64,000 bases of DNA from contig NZ_LT670849.1 in assembly GCF_900142985.1 (NCBI RefSeq), forward strand, positions 7,208,501-7,272,500, given 5' to 3'. The translations under genes were made by a program, and so were the position numbers. Numbering within the stretch: position 1 is the stretch's first letter; each line of letters starts with the position of its first letter. Below the pieces are notes generated by a model. That model made no database searches. It was not told the DNA's origin and was given only the letters and a program-made list of their open reading frames with translations. Below are positions 35,881 through 43,406 of the stretch, one piece after another. This DNA is from Bradyrhizobium erythrophlei (GTDB taxonomy: Bacteria; Pseudomonadota; Alphaproteobacteria; Rhizobiales; Xanthobacteraceae).

Positions 35881-36474
35881 ATGACCGCAGTTCTTTCCGA
35901 CGATTCACTCGATCTGATCTTTCGCTCCGCCCGCACCTTCAACGGCTGGCTCGATCGTCCCGTCGATGACGCGACTGTCCGAGATGTCTACGACCTCATG
36001 AAGTGGGGACCGACGTCCGCGAACAGCAGCCCGGCGCGTTTCGTCTGGGTGCGCAGCACCGACGGCAAGGCGAAGCTCGCCGGACTGGCCGCCGACCTGA
36101 ACAAGCCGAAGATTCTGGCGGCTCCCATCACGGTGATCGTCGGGCATGATTTGAATTTCGCCGGCGAATTGCCGAAGCTCATGCCGCACGCCGCCGAGAT
36201 GATGCAGAAGTATTTCGCTCCGCCCGACGTGGCCGGGGCGACGGCGATGCGCAACGGGACGCTGCAGGGCGCCTATCTCATCGTCGCCGCGCGGGCGCTG
36301 GGACTGGATTGCGGCCCCATGTCCGGCTTCGACAACGTGGGCGTGGACAAGGCGTTCTTCGCGGGCACGCGGATCAAGTCGAACTTCATCTGCAGCATCG
36401 GACACGGCGATCCGGCTTCCGTCTTCCCCCGCAATCCCCGCCTGAGCTTCGAGGAAGCCGGTCGCTGGGCGTAG
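35881..36474 (+). CDS. Nitroreductase-family protein, RutE-like
   Basis: FMN-dependent reductase of 197 residues. The N-terminus SLDLIFRSARTFNGWLDRPVDDATVRDVYDL and KWGPTSANSSPARFVWV are close to RutE / malonic semialdehyde reductase-type proteins. NFICSIGHGDP near the C-terminus is also typical. No other rut genes of pyrimidine degradation are nearby, so the physiological substrate is uncertain; reduction of a reactive aldehyde or quinone is possible. The stop codon lies in a perfect 11-base-pair hairpin (36468-36496). Confidence 0.88.
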   Translation: MTAVLSDDSLDLIFRSARTFNGWLDRPVDDATVRDVYDLMKWGPTSANSSPARFVWVRSTDGKAKLAGLAADLNKPKILAAPITVIVGHDLNFAGELPKLMPHAAEMMQKYFAPPDVAGATAMRNGTLQGAYLIVAARALGLDCGPMSGFDNVGVDKAFFAGTRIKSNFICSIGHGDPASVFPRNPRLSFEEAGRWA

Positions 36475-36481
36475 GCGCAGG

Positions 36482-36690
36482 TTTAGCGCCTACGCCGCGA
36501 GTAAGGCGGCTGTGCACAACTTCTCGCGCGCTTGGACGGTGGAGCTGAAAGACCGCAAAATCCGCGTGAATACGATGAGCCCCGGACCAACCGAGACCCC
36601 TGCCTTAGAGACAACGACGGGCCTTACGCCTGAGCAAGCCGAGCAAGCGGCCGGCCAATTCGCTTCACAGATCCCAATGGGTCGCAGGGG
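36482..36690 (+). pseudogene. SDR gene fragment (C-terminal third)
   Basis: The reading FSAYAASKAAVHNFSRAW is the catalytic Tyr-Lys helix of an SDR and continues through ELKDRKIRVNTMSPGPTETP to ASQIPMGRRG. The Rossmann half and the final DGG strand are missing, and no start or stop frames it. It is not a duplicate of the neighbouring intact SDR, as the residues differ throughout. It is fused end to end with another gene fragment. Confidence 0.72.
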
Positions 36691-36692
36691 CA

Positions 36693-36878
36693 AGCCTGGT
36701 CGCCGAGGACATCGAGTGGATCATCCCGGGCGAGGAGTGGCCGCTGGCCGGAACGCACCGCGGACACGCAGGGCTGGCGGATTTGCTTGAGACGGCATCC
36801 AAGTCAATAGAAGCGTCCACGGAACCCCGGGAGTTCGTGGCGATATCATGCGAACCTCGGAATCGGAACTCTAGATAG
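36693..36878 (+). pseudogene. SnoaL-like (NTF2-fold) gene fragment
   Basis: This segment reads SLVAEDIEWIIPGEEWPLAG, then THRGHAGLADLLETASKSIE and a stop at 36876-36878. It matches the N-terminal third of SnoaL-like/ketosteroid-isomerase-fold proteins. It follows the SDR fragment in a different frame, with neither gene complete, showing at least two deletions or rearrangements here. Confidence 0.6.
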
Positions 36879-36966
36879 TTTCGCGAAAACTCAAAAAGAA
36901 TCTCCTGTTGTTCCCGCAACGACGTCGCTCCACGCAGGTTGGTTCTGCGAGGAAAGGAGCGAACTC

Positions 36967-37257
36967 ATGCGAAAAATCATCCTGACTCTTGCGGCCGTTG
37001 CGGCTGTTGGAACGGCGGCCATTGCGCCGGCAGAAGCCCGCGGCTTTGGCAGAGGCGCCGGGATCGGTCTTGGCATCGGCGCAGCCGCAGTAGGCGCCGC
37101 AGTAGCAGCGGGTGCCTATAACAACGGCTACTACGGCCCAGGTTATGGCTACGGCTATGCCCCTGATTACGGGTACTACGATAACCCCGGCTATTATTAC
37201 GATGATAGCCCGCGGGTCTATCATCGGCGCGTCTACCGCAGCTACGATGCCTGGTAG
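36967..37257 (+). CDS. Small secreted Gly/Tyr-rich protein
   Basis: 96 residues with a signal peptide (MRKIILTLAAVAAVGTAAIAPAEA). The mature part is a glycine-zipper-like GRGAGIGLGIGAAAVGAAVAAGA followed by a Tyr/Gly/Pro-rich tail (YYGPGYGYGYAPDYGYYDN). ATG 36967 is preceded by AGGAAAGGAG. Such proteins are frequent in Rhizobiales and may be envelope-associated; no function is assigned. Its terminator is split by the IS element that follows. Confidence 0.8.
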   Translation: MRKIILTLAAVAAVGTAAIAPAEARGFGRGAGIGLGIGAAAVGAAVAAGAYNNGYYGPGYGYGYAPDYGYYDNPGYYYDDSPRVYHRRVYRSYDAW

Positions 37258-37311
37258 AACGAACAATCGGTAACACTGGAAAGCCCGGCTTCGCAGGCTG
37301 TGTGGAAACGA

Positions 37312-37341
37312 GAGGCTGCGGTGATCCGGGGCCTCTTTTTT
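37312..37341 (+). terminator. Inward-facing terminator at the left end of the IS
   Basis: GAGGCTGCGG pairs imperfectly with CCGGGGCCTC around a TGAT loop, followed by TTTTTT on the plus strand. It stops transcription entering from the left, which would be antisense to the transposase, and can replace the terminator that the insertion destroyed. Confidence 0.65.
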
Positions 37342-37352
37342 AATTTTTAGGG

Positions 37353-38765
37353 TCAGGCGAGCCTAATCTTGAGGCTTTGCGAGCCGATGAGATTGATGAC
37401 CCGCATGATGTTGTAGACAAGAACGCTGAGGGCGGCTTCAGTCTTGACGTTGGTAAGGCCTCGGGTGAGGAACCTGCCGCCAGCCGTCATCCGCTTGATG
37501 GTTCCGAACGGGTGTTCAGCCGCGCATCGCCGCTGCCGCATGAGGTGTGGATCGGCTTCGACGCGGGCATTCATGCGTTGAAGCGCGTCCTCGTAAAGGT
37601 GTCTTTGAACGAAGCGGCGCTCGACGCGGGTGCATCTCGGCTTGAGCGCGCAACCCGAACAATCGTCGGCGATATACAAGACGCTCTGCTTTCTGGTGAG
37701 GATTTGCTTGCGCACCAGTGTTCGGCCCGCCGGACAACGAAAACTGTCGGTTTGCGGCTCATAGATGAAGGCCGTGCGGTCGAAGAAGTCGCCTTGATTG
37801 TTGACGGCCCGGTTCGCTGGCACACAAGGCGTGATGCCATCGTTCTCGCAGGCTGCCGCGTCTGCTCCGTTCGAATAGCCAGCGTCCGCCACCACCGTGA
37901 GCGTATCGGCCGCCACCGCATCCTTCGTCGCCTTGGCCATCGGATGGAGCAGCCGGTTGTCGGTGGGTTCGGTTGTAACCTCATGGTGGACGATCAGCCC
38001 CGTCGCAGCATCGACCGCCGTCTGGACATTGTAGGAAGGAGGCTTGGAGCCTGCCCCTTTACCCATCGGCCGCGCATCGAGCTCACCTTCTACAAGACTA
38101 GTCCGATCTTCCGCCTTAAGTCGCGCCGCCAGAGCATCAAGGTCGGTGCGGCGTGCCCTGAGAGCCTGGAGAGCCGCAGCCGTTTGTTCCGCATCGCTAT
38201 CGGCCCGCTCGCCCGCATCGATGCTGTCGAGGTTGGCAAGATAAGCCGCGATCTGTTGATCGATCCGGCCGGCCTCTTCGGCGACCTTGCGTTCGCCCAT
38301 AATCCGCTTGGCGCTCGCCACCGCCCGGAACTTCGAACCGTCGAGGGCCACCAGACGGGCCGCAAATAGTCCCTGCTCGCGGCAGAACAGCACGAAGGCC
38401 CGGCATGCCCCTACGATCCCGGCTGCATTGTCCCGCCGAAAGTCCGCAATTGTTTTGAAGTCGGGGGCAAGCCGCCCCAACAGCCACATCAGTTCGACAT
38501 TGCGCCGGCACTCGCGTTCCAGCTTGCGGCTCGAACGAACCTCGTTGAGGTACCCGTAGATATAGAGCTTCAGAAGATCGCGCGGGTCATAGCCGGGCCG
38601 CCCGGTCGCCGCCGGTGTCGCTCGAACCAAGCCGAGCCCGAACATATCGAGACCTTCAACAAAGGCATCGATTACCCGCACCGCCGCATCAGCGGCAACG
38701 TAATCATCGATCCGTGCCGGCAAAAAACTCGCCTGGTTACGGTCCCCACCTCGAATGTAGCGCAT
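37353..38765 (-). CDS. IS1182-family transposase
   Basis: 470-residue DDE transposase. RYIRGGDRNQASFLPARIDDYV and GRPGYDPRDLLKLYIYGYL are typical of the IS1182/IS5-like group (DUF772 N-terminal domain), as is DFKTIADFRRDN. The catalytic Asp is in VALDGSKFRAV. NPFGTIKRM-type sequence (HPFGTIKRMTAGGRFLTRGL) carries the C-terminal Glu region, and a zinc-like CSGCALKPRCTR segment precedes it. The gene appears intact. Its ATG is 1 base from the T run of an inward-facing terminator hairpin. Confidence 0.93.
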   Translation of the reverse strand: MRYIRGGDRNQASFLPARIDDYVAADAAVRVIDAFVEGLDMFGLGLVRATPAATGRPGYDPRDLLKLYIYGYLNEVRSSRKLERECRRNVELMWLLGRLAPDFKTIADFRRDNAAGIVGACRAFVLFCREQGLFAARLVALDGSKFRAVASAKRIMGERKVAEEAGRIDQQIAAYLANLDSIDAGERADSDAEQTAAALQALRARRTDLDALAARLKAEDRTSLVEGELDARPMGKGAGSKPPSYNVQTAVDAATGLIVHHEVTTEPTDNRLLHPMAKATKDAVAADTLTVVADAGYSNGADAAACENDGITPCVPANRAVNNQGDFFDRTAFIYEPQTDSFRCPAGRTLVRKQILTRKQSVLYIADDCSGCALKPRCTRVERRFVQRHLYEDALQRMNARVEADPHLMRQRRCAAEHPFGTIKRMTAGGRFLTRGLTNVKTEAALSVLVYNIMRVINLIGSQSLKIRLA

Positions 38766-38766
38766 G

Positions 38767-38795
38767 AAAAAGGCCGCATCATTAATGATGCGGCC
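38767..38795 (-). terminator. Terminator hairpin directly before the transposase start
   Basis: GGCCGCATCATTAATGATGC with its completion GGCC is a perfect 24-base palindrome (38772-38795). On the minus strand it is followed by TTTTT, then C and the transposase ATG. Transcripts entering from outside the IS would stop here, limiting transposase expression. Confidence 0.75.
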
Positions 38796-39063
38796 TCTCT
38801 ATCTGATTTGCCCCAGTTCTCACACAGCCTGGAAATGGCCGGGCTTTTTCTTTATTGGCGAATTCTTTATTGGCGAAGCAACACGTTGGCGCATTCAATC
38901 ATTACGTCGCGCCAAGCTTCTCTCGACCTCTTATGCCATTGAGGCAGGGCTTCAGCCGTGGCCCCCACGCTGAGGCCCTTTTCAATGACGACGGGAGATG
39001 GTCATAACGCAACGCTAGATCGAATCCCCGCGGCCAGAGAAACAGCGGGATCAACGGAGCAAG

Positions 39064-39552
39064 ATGATGAAATCGAAACTCGGGCGTATGGTTGCTGTCC
39101 TTGTATTTGCCTCAACCGTTTCTGTCGCCAGCCAGGCGTCAGCGCAACAGCGGACAAAAGTCGGAACCTTGCGGTGTAATTTGGCGCCGTCGGTCGGCCT
39201 TATCGTGATCGAGCGTCAGAGACTGTCCTGCTCCTACACTCCGGACGGACCCTGGCCGCCGGAACGATACTTTGGAAGCGTCACCACAGTGGGCCTCGAT
39301 CTCGGAATTAATCAGGGCGGGCGGATGGCGTGGGCGGTGCTTGCGCCGGTTGCCGGGCCCATTCGCGGCGGCCTCGCCGGCTCCTATGTCGGCGTCAGCG
39401 CGGATGCGGCCGTCGGCGTCGGACTTGGTGCAAACGCGCTTATCGGTGGTTCAAGGCGCTCATTTGCACTCCAACCGGTATCGGTGGAAGCCAACACGGG
39501 CCTGGACATCACCGCCGGTGTGTCGAAGCTTCGTCTGCGCTACGCGCCGTAA
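39064..39552 (+). CDS. Secreted DUF992-family protein
   Basis: 162 residues with a signal peptide (…ASQASAQ, to about residue 28). The mature protein has KVGTLRCNLAPSVGLIV, the CSYTPDG motif, YFGSVTTVGLDLGINQGGRMAWAVLAP and VSVEANTGLDITAGVSKLRLRY, which matches DUF992 in Rhizobiales. Two conserved Cys may form a disulfide. Function unknown. A terminator follows 15 bases downstream. Confidence 0.87.
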   Translation: MMKSKLGRMVAVLVFASTVSVASQASAQQRTKVGTLRCNLAPSVGLIVIERQRLSCSYTPDGPWPPERYFGSVTTVGLDLGINQGGRMAWAVLAPVAGPIRGGLAGSYVGVSADAAVGVGLGANALIGGSRRSFALQPVSVEANTGLDITAGVSKLRLRYAP

Positions 39553-39566
39553 TTCTCGCAACGAAA

Positions 39567-39596
39567 AAGGCCGCCCGGTTTCCCGAGCGGCCTTCC
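39567..39596 (+). terminator. Rho-independent terminator after the DUF992 gene
   Basis: AAGGCCGC and GCGGCCTT flank an inner CCGGTTTCCCGA loop that can pair further; TCC follows. AAAAA before the stem could also serve transcripts on the other strand. Confidence 0.72.
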
Positions 39597-39862
39597 TGTC
39601 TTACGGTAGCCTCACATTTAACGGGCGATCTCAGGACGTCGTCATCCGGGGGCCTATCTCCCGGCTCATCCTGATCGGAAGCCGCTGCTTATCGGGTCAG
39701 TCGCGATCTGTTGCCCGATCCGTCCGCGGTGGTTTCCCATCTCCGTAAGATGACCCTACTAAGCCATCGCCCTCCGCGGGGCGCAACAGCGCTCTCTTCG
39801 TCGTCCCCGTTGATCCCGTTGTTCACAGGCACGCGGGCAGCGCACAACGGCATTTCAATATC
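39597..39862. other. Intergenic region without a recognised gene
   Basis: This 266-base stretch between the DUF992 terminator and the end of the HAD gene contains no supported gene. TCTTACGG (39599-39606) and CCGTAAGA (39743-39750) form a distant inverted repeat. I see no promoter or RNA gene signature. Confidence 0.35.
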
Positions 39863-40552
39863 TTAGTTGCGCAGGAGCGGACGAATGATGCGATCGAGTT
39901 CGGCGAAAGACTGCACAACATGATCGGCGCCGGCTTCTCTCAGCCGCGTATCGTGACCTGGCTGAACATGGCTCGCCGCCGTCAGCCCGATCGCGGTAGC
40001 GCCCGCGGCACGCGCACCCGTGATGCCACTGAGGCTGTCCTCGATCACGATGCAATCGGCGGGCGCGATGCCGAGTTGTTCGGCCGCGTACAGGAAAATG
40101 TCCGGATGCGGTTTGCCGCGCGCGACATTCGAGGCGCTGAATACGCGGCCTTCGAACAACGCCGCCATGTCGAGCACCTCGAGACTCAACGCCAACCGTT
40201 CGGGCGAGGATGACGAGGCGATGCAGTTCGGCACGTCGCGCCAGGCCGCGAGAAACGCGCGCGCGCCGTCGACCGGCTCTAGCCGCGCACGGAAGACGTC
40301 GAAGGTGCGGCGCTGATAGCTGTCGGCAAAGTCCGCCGGCAGCCTGCGGCCGGTCACGCGCTCGATGGTTTCGATCACCTCAACCAGCCGCTTGCCCATA
40401 TAGGTGCGGTAGGCGTCGTCGACTGTTGTCGGCACGCCGAGTTCGCTGACAACATCGGCAATGACGGAATTGGACAGCACCTCGCTGTCCGCGAGCACGC
40501 CGTCGAAGTCATAGATGATGGCGCGGTGGGAAGCGCTCAGCTGCGAAGTCAG
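39863..40552 (-). CDS. HAD-superfamily phosphatase (beta-phosphoglucomutase-like), non-canonical start
   Basis: About 229 residues of a HAD subfamily IA hydrolase: IIYDFDGVLADSE with the nucleophile Asp, IASSSSPERLALSLE, the Lys in RGKPHPDIFLYAA, and VIEDSLSGITGARAAG with the acidic motif. No ATG, GTG or TTG exists between the end of the upstream ndufA12 gene and the first motif. The best candidate is CTG at 40552-40550, which overlaps the ndufA12 stop as CTGA. CTG 40540 is an alternative. A GTG far upstream would add about 45 residues lying wholly inside ndufA12. The substrate is unknown. Confidence 0.85.
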   Translation of the reverse strand: MTSQLSASHRAIIYDFDGVLADSEVLSNSVIADVVSELGVPTTVDDAYRTYMGKRLVEVIETIERVTGRRLPADFADSYQRRTFDVFRARLEPVDGARAFLAAWRDVPNCIASSSSPERLALSLEVLDMAALFEGRVFSASNVARGKPHPDIFLYAAEQLGIAPADCIVIEDSLSGITGARAAGATAIGLTAASHVQPGHDTRLREAGADHVVQSFAELDRIIRPLLRN

Positions 40553-40959
40553 TTTCCTGGCGTCCAGGGCTGGTAGTCGCCGGTGGCCTTGGGCCGGCGG
40601 CCGCTGGCGAGCGTCGAGCCGGACGGGCGATAGGCGTTGGGCGTGCCGGTCATGTTCGGCACATGCGGCTTTTCCCACTCGCGGGCGACGTAGTTTTCCT
40701 CGGTCGGGGCGACGTCGACGGTGTGATGCATCCAGCCGTGCCATTCCGGCGGGATGCGGCTTGCTTCGGCATAGCCGTTATAGACGACCCAGCGGCGTTG
40801 GAAGTGGAGCGTCGGATCGATCTTGCCGCCCTTGGTGCGGTAGTAGCGGTTGCCCTGCTCGTCCTCGCCGACCAGCTCGCCGAACCGCCAGGTCCACAGC
40901 TGCGTGCCGAAGGTCTGGCCGTTCCACCAGGTGAACACTTTGAGGAAGAACTGCTTCAT
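40549..40959 (-). CDS. NDUFA12-type NADH:ubiquinone oxidoreductase accessory subunit (17.2 kDa homologue)
   Basis: Accessory subunit of respiratory complex I, found in alphaproteobacteria and mitochondria. From ATG 40959 it has 136 residues. FTWWNGQTFGTQLWTW, GELVGEDEQGNRYY, KIDPTLHFQRRWVVYNGYAEAS and IPPEWHGWMHHTVDVAP are the diagnostic stretches. The nuo operon is elsewhere. Its stop overlaps the proposed CTG start of the HAD gene. Confidence 0.95.
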   Translation of the reverse strand: MKQFFLKVFTWWNGQTFGTQLWTWRFGELVGEDEQGNRYYRTKGGKIDPTLHFQRRWVVYNGYAEASRIPPEWHGWMHHTVDVAPTEENYVAREWEKPHVPNMTGTPNAYRPSGSTLASGRRPKATGDYQPWTPGN

Positions 40960-41065
40960 AGAGGCGAGCCGTTTCAAAGGGACGATTGAAGGCCCTGATG
41001 CCAGTTGCGGGCCGAATTGTCCAGTTGAGTAAGGGACAAAAGGCCGTGCAAAGGCCGGCCGCCGC

Positions 41066-41908
41066 TCACGACAGGCGCGACGAACGTCCGGTCCCCTGGC
41101 AATATTCGCGCGGCGTCACCCGCATGATCCGCTTGAAGTGACGGCTGAAATGCGCCTGGTCGACAAACCCCAGTTCGCCGGCCACGAATGCCGGCGCTAT
41201 GCCTTGCCGCAACAACTGGCGTGCCCGTCCAATGCGAACCTGGAGGTGATAGGCATGCGGCGGCAGCCCGACCGTCCGCGAAAACGCCCGCACCAGCCAG
41301 AAGCGACTGACCCCGGCCGCGGCCGCCAGCTCCTTTAAGGTCACGGCGGCATCGCAATGCGCATGAAGATAGGATCGGGCACGCGCAACGGCGCGATTAT
41401 GGTGGGCATCCGCGGATGGCTGCGGGGCGCGCTCGGCATGATCGAGCAACAGCCTGACGATGGCGGCCTGCAAGGTGTCGCGTTCAAGCGCCGGAGCATC
41501 GTCACGCTCCACCACCTCGCCGAGCCGCAGCACCGCCGCGGCGAGCCTCGGATCGTCCGCGCCCAGCGTGCGGAAGTGCGGGATGCCGGAAACGCCAAGT
41601 TCGTGGGCCGCTGCTGTCACCTCGCCAGCGGGGACCAGCACGACGCTGAAGGCATAGACCGGCGGAACCTCGAGCGTGTGATGCATCTCGCCGGGCTCCA
41701 TCAGCATCACCACGGTCGGGCTGCGCACCGTCTCGACGCGTCCGCGATATTTCCAGACGTTGCCGTAGCCGCGGCAGGCACACAGCGTGTAGGTTTCGTG
41801 GCGAACGACCCACAGATGACACGACTGGCGGGCGATCAGATATTCCCAACCCTTCGGGCCCTCCGGCTGAAGCCAGACCACGCGTTCTCTGGGATCGTCG
41901 GGTAGCAT
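41066..41908 (-). CDS. AraC-family transcriptional regulator
   Basis: 280 residues. The N-terminal half is a cupin-like ligand domain (SPTVVMLMEPGEMHHTLEV). The C-terminal double helix-turn-helix has TLKELAAAAGVSRFWLVRAFSRTVGLPPHAYHL and GFVDQAHFSRHFKRIMRVTPREY. The group resembles regulators next to LysE or amino acid exporters, but here the divergent gene encodes a small secreted protein. Target and ligand are unknown. Confidence 0.9.
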   Translation of the reverse strand: MLPDDPRERVVWLQPEGPKGWEYLIARQSCHLWVVRHETYTLCACRGYGNVWKYRGRVETVRSPTVVMLMEPGEMHHTLEVPPVYAFSVVLVPAGEVTAAAHELGVSGIPHFRTLGADDPRLAAAVLRLGEVVERDDAPALERDTLQAAIVRLLLDHAERAPQPSADAHHNRAVARARSYLHAHCDAAVTLKELAAAAGVSRFWLVRAFSRTVGLPPHAYHLQVRIGRARQLLRQGIAPAFVAGELGFVDQAHFSRHFKRIMRVTPREYCQGTGRSSRLS

Positions 41909-42043
41909 GCCGCCGTCACTCCACGATCATGGCACGGTGCGTGGAAGACAATTCTATACAATATCGCCGCCTCCGGGAAAGTTACGGTTGCTGTCGAGAC
42001 ACGCAGAGGCTGCGTGGTCGCAACAGCCGAAAGGAACGACACC

Positions 42044-42325
42044 GTGAGGGAAAATGAGACGAAGACCAGGATCAACCGCCTCGCAACGTTAGCCGTTGCG
42101 CTCGGCTCGCTCGTGGCGATGACCGCACTGGCCAACGCGGGTGACGGCGCGCGGGAAGCCGCCGTGCAGTTGGCCCAGACGACACAACAGCGCCCGCCAC
42201 AACAGCAGCCGGCGCCGCAACCGAGCTATTTCCAGAATCTAAGACACCAATTGACGACGCCGAGCGTTGCTCCCCCTCCTCCTTCTCGAAATCAGCCTCC
42301 CGCTGTTGCCGGAGTGCGCGGCTAG
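42044..42325 (+). CDS. Small exported Pro/Gln-rich hypothetical protein
   Basis: About 93 residues from GTG 42044, which follows AAAGGAACGACACC. A hydrophobic segment (LATLAVALGSLVAMTALANA) near residues 9-28 acts as signal or anchor. The rest is Pro/Gln-rich (RPPQQQPAPQPS, APPPPSRNQPPA) with no conserved domain. It is divergent from the AraC gene. An in-frame start at 42014 is possible. Confidence 0.55.
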   Translation: MRENETKTRINRLATLAVALGSLVAMTALANAGDGAREAAVQLAQTTQQRPPQQQPAPQPSYFQNLRHQLTTPSVAPPPPSRNQPPAVAGVRG

Positions 42326-42367
42326 GAGAGCAGCGCTACGATTGGCGGATCAGGTCTGGAGCGCGAC

Positions 42368-42447
42368 GACGATTTTCCAAAACGCGTCGCGTTCCGGATT
42401 TCCCATGGCGCGCGACGTTTGATGGCTCGCGCTCTTGGAAAATCGTC
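42368..42447. repeat. Long palindrome with 13-base arms
   Basis: GACGATTTTCCAA (42368-42380) and TTGGAAAATCGTC (42435-42447) are perfect inverted arms around a 54-base GC-rich loop. It lies between the convergent small secreted gene and the EamA transporter and ends 10 bases before the EamA stop. It may terminate both genes, or be another intergenic palindromic repeat. Confidence 0.65.
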
Positions 42448-42456
42448 CGGCGCAGT

Positions 42457-43356
42457 TCACGACTGCGTTGCGAGTGCGACGCCTGCGAGCGTGAACAGAA
42501 GGGCCGCGATCTGGCCGATACCGAGCGGCTCGTGCAGGGCGACCGCCGAGGTGATCACGCCGATCACCGGAACGGCCATGGTGCCGATCGCCGCCACTGA
42601 CGCCGGCAGCCGCGCCAGCGCGGCAAACCAGGCGACATAGGCAATGCAGAACTGGCCGACGGTCGAATAGCCGAACAGCAGCCAGCCGCCGCCCGACAGT
42701 CCGGCGAAGTTCGACTTGTCGACGAAAAAACCCACGATCGAGATCGGAAAGCAGCCGACGCCGATCTGCCACGCCGCGGCGGAGACCGGCGGCAAATGCA
42801 GCGGCCATTTCTTGGCGAGCACCGTGCCGAGCGCAAAGCCGAGCGCGCCGCCCAGCGCCATCAGGATTCCCGGCAGCTTGGAAAAGCTCGCCGCAAACCC
42901 GTGACTACCCAGAATCGCGGTCAAGCCGGCAAAGGCCATCAGCAGCGACAGCACGCGCAACAGATTCGGCCGCTCGCCGAGGATCGGCCAGGCCAAGAGC
43001 GATGCCCAGACCGGCATGGTGTAGGCAACGACGGTTGCTTCGCTCGCCGGAAGATAGAGCAGCGCAAAGCCCATCAGCACCATCCAGCACCCGACATTGA
43101 GGATGGCGGCGAGCACCAGGCGTGGCCAGAGCGCCAGCGGCACCCGCAAGGTCTGGCCCCACAACAAGGCGATAATGGCGAGCAGGATCGAGCCGATCAC
43201 CCCGGTCGTGCCGCGCAGCGTCAGCGGCGGCAGGTAGCCGACCAGGTACTTGGTGATGGGCCAGTTGAATCCCCAGCCGAGCGAGGTGATGGCGAGGAAG
43301 GCAAGCCCTGCGGGCGCGATGCGCGCTTTCGCGCCCGGCTGGTTGTCGGATGTCAT
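42457..43356 (-). CDS. EamA/RhaT-family (DMT superfamily) transporter
   Basis: 299 residues with ten predicted membrane helices in two EamA halves. GWGFNWPITKYLVGYLPPLTLRG at the N-terminus, ILNVGCWMVLMGFALLYLPASEATVVAYTMPVWASLLAWPILGE in half one, and VAAIGTMAVPVIGVITSAVALHEPLGIGQ in half two are diagnostic. Drug or metabolite export; substrate unknown. Confidence 0.92.
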   Translation of the reverse strand: MTSDNQPGAKARIAPAGLAFLAITSLGWGFNWPITKYLVGYLPPLTLRGTTGVIGSILLAIIALLWGQTLRVPLALWPRLVLAAILNVGCWMVLMGFALLYLPASEATVVAYTMPVWASLLAWPILGERPNLLRVLSLLMAFAGLTAILGSHGFAASFSKLPGILMALGGALGFALGTVLAKKWPLHLPPVSAAAWQIGVGCFPISIVGFFVDKSNFAGLSGGGWLLFGYSTVGQFCIAYVAWFAALARLPASVAAIGTMAVPVIGVITSAVALHEPLGIGQIAALLFTLAGVALATQS

Positions 43357-43371
43357 GGGAGGATTGGAACT

Positions 43372-43406
43372 CTAGTCGGTCCGATTCTAGCACCACTGGT
43401 AGAATC
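43372..43406. repeat. Degenerate relic of composite palindrome hairpin A
   Basis: CTAGTCGGTCCGATTCTAG resembles the left arm of the hairpin A elements at 9570 and 29473 with one extra base. TAGAATC (43400-43406) restores a short stem with GATTCTA. The rest of the element is missing. It sits in the promoter region of the EamA gene. Confidence 0.6.

Larger units (their letters stand above)
37294..38831 (-). mobile_element. IS1182-family-like insertion sequence, complete
   Basis: The element is about 1538 bases long. The ends are imperfect inverted repeats that begin CAGGCTGTGTG at both outer edges (left from 37294, right from 38831 on the minus strand), with the next few bases only partly conserved. 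One full-length transposase gene fills it. No clear direct repeat of target DNA is visible, which fits an insertion in a palindromic target. Inward-pointing terminators lie just inside both ends. Confidence 0.85.
37280..38847 (+). terminator. Rho-independent terminator split by the IS element
   Basis: AAAGCCCGGC (37280-37289) and GCCGGGCTTT (38838-38847, followed by TTC) are complementary 10-base arms now 1.5 kb apart. Before insertion they would have formed the terminator of the Gly/Tyr-rich gene. Confidence 0.78.
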
